Assembly: GCF_004354985.1 (NCBI RefSeq)
Contig: NZ_SMSK01000012.1
Span: forward strand, 146,306-210,305
Direction of reading: 5' to 3'
From: Segetibacter sp. 3557_3
Lineage (GTDB): Bacteria; Bacteroidota; Bacteroidia; Chitinophagales; Chitinophagaceae
DNA length: 64,000 bases
Shown one piece after another: positions 37,356 to 45,632 of the stretch; within the stretch, counting starts at the first letter, position 1, and each line of letters begins with the position of its first letter. The position numbers and the translations under genes were made by a program. The notes under the pieces are model-generated. The model was not told the DNA's origin. It saw only the letters and a list, made by a program, of their open reading frames with translations, and made no database searches.

Positions 37356-37719
37356 AGTAGGGATTGGGTAGTAGTATTAGCGGATTGCGGATTGCGGATT
37401 GGAGATTAGGTATTGAGGTATTTGGTATTATGGTATTGAGGTATTGGGTATTGAGGTATTGGGGAGGATGTTGATAGGTTGGTAGGTTGATTGGTTGATA
37501 AGTTGATTGGTTGATAGGTTGAATGGTTGATAGGTTGACTGGTTCTTTGCAAGCGCTCTCCTTTTGACTTTTTAATTTTGACTTTTGACTTTAGTGTGTA
37601 TCAGGGTTAAAGACCTGATCGGAACTTGAAACCCCTTTTTACATTTTACATTTTTCATTTTACATTTTATCACCCGGCACCCCTTTAGGCTTTTGAATTT
37701 TGACTTACAACTACTTGCC
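37356..37719. repeat. Low-complexity spacer cassette, copy 2
   Basis: Same order of elements as copy 1, with the GGTTGAT-type minisatellite expanded (several units from about 37469 to 37545) and the CGTTCCCGAAC part replaced by a short CGCTCTCC stretch. The last 70 bases before the start codon are almost identical to copy 1, apart from a loss of one TTTTTGAC unit. Confidence 0.85.
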
Positions 37720-39972
37720 ATGAACATTCAGACGTTGATTAAATGCTACCTGTGTTGCCTTTTGCAATCCTTTGCTGTTGATGGATGGTCACAACCGCAG
37801 GTTACTTCTTTCAGTCCTGATCGCGGCCCCATTGGTACACCGGTTACCATTACAGGATATAACTTCAATCCTGAGCCCGCACGCAACATCGTTTATTTTG
37901 GTGCCGTTCGCGCCCAGGTAACCGCGGCGACTACAACCAGCTTAACCGTAACCGCACCGGCTGGTGCAACTTACAAACCGCTCACCGTTACTGATCAGTC
38001 AACTGGTCTGACCGGCTATTCCAAGGCCCCTTTTTCAATAACGTTTACCAATCCCTTTATCAACGGCTTCACCACTAACTTCTACCAAAATGCGGTGCCC
38101 ATTGATGGTGGGCGCACGACTACAATAGCCGACATCGACGGTGATGGCAAGCCTGATATCATTACAGGTGAAGACGGTGAAATTCTTGTGTCGCGCAATA
38201 CCGCCGTTATAGGTAGCCCTAGTCTTTCTAGTTCATCGTTTGCTCCAACGGTGCGTTTCCCCGTATCCAATGACTGGAACATTTTATATATCGGTATCGG
38301 AGATTTGGATGGAGACGGCAAACTTGACATCGTCGTTCCTAATTACAACAAAGCATCCGTTTCGGTACTCCGAAATACTTCTGAGCCCGGGTCCATAACA
38401 GCTGCCTCCTTCGCACCTAAAATCGATTTTGAAACTGATGTTTATTCTATCTCGGTTGCGGTTGCAGACATCGACAATGATGGAAAGCCTGAAATAATCA
38501 CCGGCAATGTGTATTCTGTATCGGTGTTGCAAAACACGGCTTCACAGGGTATTCTGAACACCGCATCGTTCGCGCCGAAAGTAGATTTTGGCGGCGTATC
38601 AGGAACCTCGGCAATGCACAATAGTATTGTAGTAGCAAGCGACATCGATGGTGATGGGAAGACGGACATGGTAGTAAACTCCGATTTCAATGGACCGAGC
38701 ATAGCAGTTTTTAAAAACACTTCGACTAGAGGAACTATCTCAAACGCTTCATTTGCTGCGCCGGTGTACTTTCCGGGCGACCAGTCTGTTGCTGTTGGCG
38801 ATTTGGATGATGATGGTAAACCCGATGTTGTTGTCGGCTCAACCAGCGGGTTTGTCGGCGGACCGGGCCAACCTTTTGAAGGCAAGGTGATGGTGTACCA
38901 TAACACGGCAACTCGGGGTGTGATCGATTTGGCTTCGCTGGCTCCTCCAATTATCTTTCGGCCTGCCTACAACAGCTACAGGGTAGCGATAGCAGACGTG
39001 GATGGCGACAGAAAGCCTGAAATCATCACGGCCAGCCTTGGGCCTGTTTTGTCTGTATTGCGGAACATGACTGCTGTTGGCGCAATTACGGCATCGTCTT
39101 TTGCATCAAGGGTTGATTTTGAGGGTACCGGAGCTTCCGTTGCTGTTGCCGACATTGATGGTGACGGAATACCTGAGCTATTTGGGATGGATGCTGTTTA
39201 CAAAATCAACAATGCCTCAAATACGATAACGTTTAATGGTAAAGTATTCCTACAGGGTGCATATGATGTTTCCGCTGGTGCTATGACCAATAGTTTAAAT
39301 AGCTCAGGCATTTTGAAGTCGCTTGCGGCTCATCAGCCCTATTCCACAGACCGCTATCGGTATGCCGGCTCTGAAAAAGTGGACCCCACATTCTTTGAGG
39401 CCCATCCCGACATTGTCGATTGGGTTTTGATTGAACTAAGAAGTATGGCAACCCCATCCAATGTATTAGCAACAAGAGCGGCTTTTGTAAAACAAAACGG
39501 AACTTTGATTGACATTAATGGTGTTGATGCAGGTATTACTTTCCAGGGCTTTCTTCCGGGCAACTACCACATTGCTATTCGCCACCGCAACCACCTCGGT
39601 ATTCGTTCCGCCTCGCCGGTTGATTTTAGTTCCGGCTTGGGCAATTATGATTTTACCACAGCTGCCGACAAGTCTTACCAAAATCAAAGTTATACATCAA
39701 CCGTAATGATCGGCAATGCATGGGCCATGCGTGCAGGCGATGCCAATACAAACGGGAACGTTCGTTATTCCGGACCAGCAAATGACCAAAATCAACTGCT
39801 TAATAGTAAACTTGGGGGTTCTCTTGCGACGGTTTTATCGGGTGTTTATGCTCCTGAAGACGTTAACATGGATGGCACAATCAAATACAATGGTCCGGGC
39901 AACGACCAGAACTTTTTGCTGAATACGATACTGGCGGGATTGCTCAGTACGGTTTATGTGCAGCAGTTGTAG
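37720..39972 (+). CDS. Secreted TIG + seven-blade FG-GAP propeller protein, paralogue of the gene at 35079
   Basis: A 750-residue protein. I place the start at 37720 rather than 37693 because the paralogue at 35079 starts at the equivalent ATG and the signal peptide then has normal length. Architecture: signal peptide, TIG domain (about 27-110), seven FG-GAP repeats (for example IADIDGDGKPDII, VGDLDDDGKPDVV, VADIDGDGIPELF), shared C-terminal module at 503-750 ending VYVQQL. Against the gene at 35079, the 5' 330 bases and parts of the module are nearly identical (for example 72 identical bases at 36681-36752 and 39298-39369), but the propellers are clearly diverged. The module's two loops read GDANTNGNVRYSGPANDQNQ and EDVNMDGTIKYNGPGNDQNF. 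Confidence 0.92.
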   Translation: MNIQTLIKCYLCCLLQSFAVDGWSQPQVTSFSPDRGPIGTPVTITGYNFNPEPARNIVYFGAVRAQVTAATTTSLTVTAPAGATYKPLTVTDQSTGLTGYSKAPFSITFTNPFINGFTTNFYQNAVPIDGGRTTTIADIDGDGKPDIITGEDGEILVSRNTAVIGSPSLSSSSFAPTVRFPVSNDWNILYIGIGDLDGDGKLDIVVPNYNKASVSVLRNTSEPGSITAASFAPKIDFETDVYSISVAVADIDNDGKPEIITGNVYSVSVLQNTASQGILNTASFAPKVDFGGVSGTSAMHNSIVVASDIDGDGKTDMVVNSDFNGPSIAVFKNTSTRGTISNASFAAPVYFPGDQSVAVGDLDDDGKPDVVVGSTSGFVGGPGQPFEGKVMVYHNTATRGVIDLASLAPPIIFRPAYNSYRVAIADVDGDRKPEIITASLGPVLSVLRNMTAVGAITASSFASRVDFEGTGASVAVADIDGDGIPELFGMDAVYKINNASNTITFNGKVFLQGAYDVSAGAMTNSLNSSGILKSLAAHQPYSTDRYRYAGSEKVDPTFFEAHPDIVDWVLIELRSMATPSNVLATRAAFVKQNGTLIDINGVDAGITFQGFLPGNYHIAIRHRNHLGIRSASPVDFSSGLGNYDFTTAADKSYQNQSYTSTVMIGNAWAMRAGDANTNGNVRYSGPANDQNQLLNSKLGGSLATVLSGVYAPEDVNMDGTIKYNGPGNDQNFLLNTILAGLLSTVYVQQL

Positions 39973-40377
39973 GGTGGGTATTGGGTATTAGGGTATTGGG
40001 TATTGAGGTATTGGGTATTGAGGTCTTGGGAAGCAAGTTGATAGGTTGATAGGTTGATAGGTTGATAGGTTGACTGGTTGATACGTTGACTGGTTTTTTG
40101 CAAACGTCAGTACCCGTTCCCGAACTTGGTCTCTTTTGACTTTTTAATTATGACTTTTGACTTTAGTAGTTTATCAGAACTTGAAAGCCCTTTTTACATT
40201 TTTTATTTTACATTCTATCACCCAGCTCTCCTTTTTGACTTTTTAATTTTGACTTTTGACTCTAGTAGTTTATCAGGACTTGACACCCCTTTTTACATTT
40301 TTAATTTTTCATTTTACATTCTATCACCCGGCTCTCCTTTTCGACTTTTTAATTTTGGCTTTTGACTTGATGCGTTT
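39973..40377. repeat. Low-complexity spacer cassette, copy 3 (expanded)
   Basis: Same elements as copies 1 and 2, including CGTTCCCGAAC; the TTTTGACTTTTTAATTTTG / TTTACATTTT / TATCACCC portion is repeated about twice. Instead of a TIG-type gene, the cassette runs directly into the middle of a beta-lactamase-family gene at about 40378. Confidence 0.85.
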
Positions 40378-40761
40378 ATGGTGCATCGCAACTCACCGCA
40401 CTACGCTGGCAGCGGGGTATTTACCAGTATCAACGACTGGTATTTATGGGATAAAAACTTTTACACTCATACCATGGGAGGTGCTTCATTTTATCAGTTA
40501 ATACATCAGCGCATGAGCTTTAATCACGATAAGAAAAATGATGCATCTGGTTTGGTGTTTGGCACTTATAAAGACCAGGAAATGGTTTGGTACGCCGGGG
40601 GCGACATCGGCTTCAATAGCTATGTTATGCGTTTTCCGAAACAACAGTTAACCATCGTTTGCTTTTCTAATCTAGACATTGGTGGTATTGCCGAAAAGAT
40701 GGCCAAACAAATTGCAGATGTATTGGCAAGCGAAAAAATGCTAAAGACGGATGGGCAATAA
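40378..40761 (+). pseudogene. Truncated serine hydrolase (beta-lactamase family), C-terminal part only
   Basis: A 127-codon frame that begins abruptly at the spacer junction. It encodes only the last third of a class C beta-lactamase-family hydrolase: SPHYAGSGVFTSINDWYLWD, LIHQRMSFNHDKKNDASG, LVFGTYKDQEMVWYAGGDIG and SYVMRFPKQQLTIVCFSNLD. The nucleophile S-x-x-K segment and the whole N-terminal domain are missing, so it cannot be active. The homology seems to start within five or so codons of the junction, suggesting that a rearrangement in the low-complexity DNA removed the rest. An intact but different member of the family follows at 40826. Confidence 0.82.
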
Positions 40762-40825
40762 GCAACAGAGCACCCACCAGCTGATAAAATAATTTAGTCA
40801 GATTTCCCTGGACTCAAATTGTACC

Positions 40826-41920
40826 ATGACAAAAATCATTGCGGCTATAATCATCGGGTTAACCTACTCCACAAGTTTTGGTCAGCATTCAGCTTATAAC
40901 CGGATAGCTAATCACTACACTAAAACGCAAAATTTCAGCGGTGCTATCCTGGTTGCAAAACCTGGGCACCCTACTTATCTCCACTATGCCGGCCTGGCGA
41001 GTAAAGAACTACAGGTGCCCGTCACAAAAACTACAAAGTTTAAAATTTGCTCGATTACTAAAACCTTTACGGTAGCCATGTTGCTCAAGCTGGCAGAGGA
41101 AGGAAAACTTAAACTTGATGCTACTATTGGAACCTATTTTCCGGGGTACATTGGCGAAGGAAAAGACAAGGTAAATCTTCATCAGTTAATCACCTATAGT
41201 TCCGGTATTCCGGATTGTGAGGGGAACACAGGTCTGGCAGTTTATCAAACCGAAATAGCAAGAGACAGCTTCATCAATCGGTATTGTAGTGGCGCCCTTG
41301 CAACCACCCCGGGCAGTACCTTTAAGTACGAAAATGGCGGGTACATTATACTTGGTAAGATCATCGAATTGGCTACCGGCAAAAGCTATGCGGAAAATCT
41401 TCATACCATGATCCTCGAGCCGCTTGGTATGAAGAACACTGGCTTTATAGCCGATCGTCGGCTGGTGAAAGAACTTGCGCAGGCTTACCTGTACAACGAT
41501 AGTACGAAGTCGTTTACAAATGATCCGCCCTATTACATCGAGAACTATCATGCCAGTGCTGCCATGTATTCCACGGTTGAGGATCTATTAAAATTCGATC
41601 AGGCGCTCTTCAATTACAAGTTACTTTCAAAAGCTACCATCGGGTTAATGTTGACATCTTATCCAAAACTATGGAGCGTTGCTTATGGTTTTTGGGTTAC
41701 CGAAAATAAGTACGGCAACATCAAAGCCCGTGCTGCTGACCGGCAGGGCGCCATGACGGGTAGCAACACGAGCTGGCTGCATTTAGTCGATCAAAACATA
41801 ACCGTAATCATCTTCAGCAATACCAATGCAACACCCATCAACGAGCTGCGCGAAAAGCTTACGCTGGCAGCCCTCAACCAGCCTTATGAATTGCCAAAAC
41901 ATAAGAGCTTGGGGCCGTGA
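40826..41920 (+). CDS. Secreted serine hydrolase of the class C beta-lactamase fold
   Basis: A 364-residue protein with a signal peptide (about 1-20, ending SFGQ). The nucleophile motif is Ser76-Ile-Thr-Lys79 in ICSITKTFTVAMLLKL. Other fold landmarks: LHQLITYSSGIPD, the Tyr-containing second motif in FKYENGGYIILGKII and GAMTGSNTSW, where the third motif is expected. Members cleave esters, amides or peptidoglycan peptides; the substrate is unknown. It begins 64 bases after the truncated family member at 40378 but is not a fragment of it. Confidence 0.92.
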   Translation: MTKIIAAIIIGLTYSTSFGQHSAYNRIANHYTKTQNFSGAILVAKPGHPTYLHYAGLASKELQVPVTKTTKFKICSITKTFTVAMLLKLAEEGKLKLDATIGTYFPGYIGEGKDKVNLHQLITYSSGIPDCEGNTGLAVYQTEIARDSFINRYCSGALATTPGSTFKYENGGYIILGKIIELATGKSYAENLHTMILEPLGMKNTGFIADRRLVKELAQAYLYNDSTKSFTNDPPYYIENYHASAAMYSTVEDLLKFDQALFNYKLLSKATIGLMLTSYPKLWSVAYGFWVTENKYGNIKARAADRQGAMTGSNTSWLHLVDQNITVIIFSNTNATPINELREKLTLAALNQPYELPKHKSLGP

Positions 41921-43401
41921 GCAACGGATCTAAGACAGGCCCTTGTCCGGGCTTCTCCGGGCTCCACTTCGTTACGGCCGCGCCGGAATACAGGGGCGCG
42001 GCTAAACCCTCCGTATCCCGCAGCCCTTCAGCAGCAGTACATCTTTCATCTCCTGATCACGAAAGCACGCGTTTCCGATTGAGCTAATTACGCTCATCTC
42101 TCGGAAACGGATTCCTCGTTCCTAGAAATGACAAAAACCTCATGTCTCATCACTCATCTCTCATCACTCATCTCTCCAAAACGGATTCACCGTTCCTCGA
42201 AATGACAAAAACCTCACGTCTCATCACTCATATCTCATATTTCCAAAAATGATTCACCGTTTCTCGGAATGGCAACAACATCACGATTCGGAGTTCTACA
42301 CGCATAATTCCGCACTCTGCATTATAACTCTGCACTCATAATTCTGCATTCATAACTCTCTCTCATCTCTCATCACTCATCTCTCCGAAACGGATTCCTC
42401 GTTCCTCGGAATGGCAACAACATCACGATTCGGAATTCTACACGCATAATTCCGCATTCTTCATTATAACTCTGCACTCATAATTCCGCATTCATAACTC
42501 TATCTCTCATCACTCATCACTCCAAAGAGGATTCACGGTTCTTGGGAATGACAGGAACATCACGATTTGGAGCCCTGCACTCATAACTCTGCACTCATAA
42601 TTCTGCACTCATCTCTCATCACTCATCTCTCCGAAACGGATTCCTTGTTCCTCGGATTGGCAACAACATCACGATTCGGAGTTCTATACGCATAATTCCG
42701 CACTCTGCATTATAACTCTGCACTCATAATTCTGCATTCATAACTCTCTCTCATCACTCATCTCTCCGACACGGATTCACCGTTTCTCGGGATGGTAGCA
42801 ACATCACGATTCGGAGTTCTACACGCGTAATTCCGCACTCTGCACTCATAACTCTGCACTCATAATTCTGCATTCATAACTCTCTCTCTCTCATCACTCA
42901 TCTCTCCAAAGTGGGTTCACCGTTACTGGGAATGACAGGAACATCACGATTTGGAGCCCTGCACTCATAACTCTGCACTCATAATTCTGCATTCATAACT
43001 CTCTCTCATCACTCATCACTCCAAAATGGGTTCACGGTTCTTGGGAATGACAGGAACATCACGATTTGGAGCCCTGCACTCATAATTCTGCATACATCAA
43101 TTAATGCCAATCTCTTTCGTTTAGTCAAGCCAGGGATGCAGTTTGTTTGCCCAGGCACTTCCAACAGTACAAGAGTGCGACGCAACGACGCCTCATAGTT
43201 GTTCTGCCGCCTGGTTCAAAAAAAATGGAAAATGTAAAATGGAAAATGCAAAAGTGAAAAAGGGGGCCAATCACGTCTGATCATTCATATCCCATAACGC
43301 ATAATTCTGCGTTCCCTCATCACTCATAACGCTCTTTACCACTCGTAAAGCTCCCATTTAACATTCAACATTTAACATTCAAAATAGCCTATAACTCTTC
43401 C
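41921..43401. repeat. Repeat-rich intergenic region with a tandem array of 110-142-bp units
   Basis: No gene seen in 1.48 kb. Between about 42120 and 43110 a unit recurs that contains ACTCATCTCTCC, GGATTCACCGTT or variants, GGAATGACA or GGAATGGCA, CATCACGATT and TGCACTCATAATTCTGC. The CATCACGATT landmark is found at 42279, 42421, 42558, 42667, 42802, 42942 and 43057. Within each unit shorter CTCATCACTCAT and CTCATAACTCTG runs repeat. Beyond the array, 43217-43260 holds the reverse complement of the TTTACATTTT/CATTTTACATT motif of the spacer cassettes at 34.9, 37.6 and 40.3 kb. The array is not CRISPR: repeats are not constant and the in-between parts are also repeated. Confidence 0.88.
43167..43188 (-). 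repeat. Dispersed 21-22-bp intergenic repeat, copy 2
   Basis: GTACAAGAGTGCGACGCAAC followed by GA; exact reverse complement of 10063-10084 and of most of 63878-63898. Confidence 0.85.
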
Positions 43402-44289
43402 TCACTTCAGCTTCTTCTCAAAAAATTCAATCGTGCGTTTCCAGGCAAGTTCTGCCGCGGCTTTATCGTAGCGCGGCGTGGTATCGTTATGAAACCCATG
43501 GTTCACCCCAGGGTACATATAGGCGGTGTATTCCTTTTTGTTTTCTTTTAGTGCTGCTTCATAAGCGGGCCAGCCTTCATTCACCCGGGTATCCAGTTCG
43601 GCATAGTGCAACAACAGCGGCGCCTTAATTTGCGGAACATCTTCTTTGGCGGGTTGTCCACCATAAAACGGAACAGCGGCGGCAAGATCAGGTAATCGCA
43701 CCGCCATTCTGTTTGCAATTGCACCACCAAAGCAAAAGCCGACTACACCAACTTTGCCATTGCAATCCTTATGAGTTTTCAGGTATTCGTAAGCAGCAAT
43801 AAAATCTTCGAGCATTTCCTTCTGGTCGCGTTTGCTTTGCATTTCGCGACCCTGGTCGTCGGTGCCGGGATAGCCACCAAGCGGTGTCAATGCATCAGGA
43901 GCAAGCGACACAAAACCCGCAAGCGCGGCCCTGCGTGCAACGTCTTCGATGTGTGGATTGAGCCCGCGGTTTTCGTGAACCACCACGATACCACCAAGCT
44001 TCTTTTTAGCATCGACGGGTTTCAACAACAAGCCTTTAATCGACCCGCCACCTTTTGGAGAAGGGTAGGTGATGTAGTCCGATTTCAGGCGTGGATCATC
44101 TTTTTTTACCTGGATCTTGTCCTGGTAGTCGGGCATCAGGAAACTCATCAGCGCAGGTACGGTAAGGCTGCCGACAGCGTAGGTAGAAAGTCGCTGCATA
44201 AAGTCGCGCCTGTTCAGGCGATTGTGCGCATAGTCATCGTACAGATCAAAGACTTCTTGTTTGATGTCTTCCTTTTTAATTTCATTCAT
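43402..44289 (-). CDS. Dienelactone-hydrolase-family protein with Tat-like signal
   Basis: A 295-residue protein. An N-terminal NRRDFMQR (Arg27-Arg28) followed by a moderately hydrophobic stretch ([18 protein letters not shown]) suggests Tat export, preceded by a 26-residue polar segment. The DLH fold starts near residue 70: the conserved Glu in VVVHENRGL, the nucleophile Cys186 in GFCFGG, the Asp of AELDTRVN and the His of VNHGFHND form the Cys-Asp-His triad with its partner Glu. Members cleave dienelactone or related ester bonds; many Bacteroidota members have unknown substrates. Single gene. Confidence 0.92.
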   Translation of the reverse strand: MNEIKKEDIKQEVFDLYDDYAHNRLNRRDFMQRLSTYAVGSLTVPALMSFLMPDYQDKIQVKKDDPRLKSDYITYPSPKGGGSIKGLLLKPVDAKKKLGGIVVVHENRGLNPHIEDVARRAALAGFVSLAPDALTPLGGYPGTDDQGREMQSKRDQKEMLEDFIAAYEYLKTHKDCNGKVGVVGFCFGGAIANRMAVRLPDLAAAVPFYGGQPAKEDVPQIKAPLLLHYAELDTRVNEGWPAYEAALKENKKEYTAYMYPGVNHGFHNDTTPRYDKAAAELAWKRTIEFFEKKLK

Positions 44290-44650
44290 GTTGGTCAGGG
44301 TGTATTTTGCTTCAAATTAGGTGATTCCGCCCAATGTTGGGGCACTCCGGTCAGAACGGTGGCCCGGGATCCGTGACCTATGCCTCAAATAAGCGCAATC
44401 CTGTATCCATACCAAAACAGTATCCCCGATCAGCTTTGCAAAAGGGCGTTTCATCATGTGGGTGTAAAGGCCCGGGAAGGTCCGGCAGTGGCCATCATCA
44501 ACTACTTATGTCCATATTCCGGTAGTCAAAATCAGCCAGCTAAAGCATGATAAATTATGCAGATCAGGCACCTTATCTTAGCCCATAGTTTCTAAGAATT
44601 ATCGCTAACTTGGTAGAAGCGTGTTTGCCCGGTTTATAAAAACATTAGTT
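44290..44650. other. Divergent intergenic gap, nothing recognised
   Basis: 361 bases between the divergent DLH and DUF4822 genes. No repeat or clear promoter stood out. Confidence 0.4.
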
Positions 44651-45085
44651 ATGTATTACTTCAGGAAGACGATCTTAAGCCGATGGACTTTATGGTCGAT
44701 TAGCTTTATTATGCTTTGCCTGGTGGTGTCTTGTTCTAAAGACGATGAGATGTCGCGAGCCGAAATATTGAGCTCAACCCGTTGGAAGAGTACGGCTGTT
44801 AAAGACAGCGTTGGGGTAGATGTTACGCCCTCTTTTCAGAACTTCATGGGGCTGGCCACCTACAACCGGGATGGCACCTATGAATTCTTTACCCTTGATG
44901 GCGCACCCCGCGGAGACCGTGGACTATGGGCACTAACCGTTGATGGCAACAAGCGGATCTTAAATTCAACCACCCTCAATTATACCCGGGTGGTCGACAT
45001 CGTTGAACTCAATACCAGGATTTTTACTTACCGGGTAAATGCAAGCGGTAAAACGGTTACGGTGGAGCATGTGCCGATTCAGTAA
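44651..45085 (+). CDS. DUF4822-type lipoprotein
   Basis: A 144-residue protein. I chose the ATG at 44651; a GTG ten codons upstream is possible. The signal is WTLWSISFIMLCLVVS followed by Cys28 and SKDDE. The mature part matches DUF4822: LSSTRWKSTAVKDSVGVDV, FMGLATYNRDGTYEFFTLD, GDRGLWALTVDGNKRIL, YTRVVDIVELNTRIFTYR and TVEHVP, in the order and spacing typical of that small lipocalin-like family. Function is unknown. Confidence 0.85.
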   Translation: MYYFRKTILSRWTLWSISFIMLCLVVSCSKDDEMSRAEILSSTRWKSTAVKDSVGVDVTPSFQNFMGLATYNRDGTYEFFTLDGAPRGDRGLWALTVDGNKRILNSTTLNYTRVVDIVELNTRIFTYRVNASGKTVTVEHVPIQ

Positions 45086-45632
45086 GCGGTAAACGCAGTC
45101 TACTTGAACGTCCTGTTGGCAACAAGCCATATCCTGGGTACTACCGTATTGCCTTGCATGCGGGCTCAGGGAACCAGTTACACCAGGGAATGTTTTTTAT
45201 AAGGTGGTATGGCCACTTAGCAACAAACGCATTCTTGTCCGCAAAAGAAACCTGCTCTCACGAATAGCGAGCGAACAGCTCATACCTCAACACTGCACTT
45301 TACGGAGCTTATGCTGCGTGTGCAAAGCTGACCATTGTTATCGGTAAACGAACTGTAGAGTACACCTTTTTTAGACAACAAATTCGCTAAATCATGGGTG
45401 CGGCCTTAGTATTTTTTTTTCTGAGCAAGCCGGATCCGCTTACTTTTACAATTGTTGTATTTCTCCTCAGTGATCAGTTCTATTGCTAATCCTCCAGCTG
45501 CTTTGCTGCCTTCGCCCGATTGGCGTTTGTAGTTCTAAACAGCTTAATATTCTCCCGGATAATCGTAGATTCAATAGTGTTCCAGGTTGCAGGAATCGCT
45601 CTTTCTGTCCCGAATTTTTAACCTTACCGTTT
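45086..45632. other. Intergenic gap, nothing recognised
   Basis: 547 bases. The frame of the following gene is open from 45483, but that part is Cys/Arg-rich and unlike an export signal, so I treat it as non-coding leader. Confidence 0.5.

Noticed and set aside
42279..43100. Possible CRISPR array at the second tandem region
   Set aside because: Unit length is irregular, repeats vary and the intervening sequence is low-complexity and repeated.
45483..45632. Upstream extension of the double beta-helix protein from a TTG codon
   Set aside because: It is Cys/Arg-rich and would place the clear signal peptide in the interior; the ATG at 45633 fits better.
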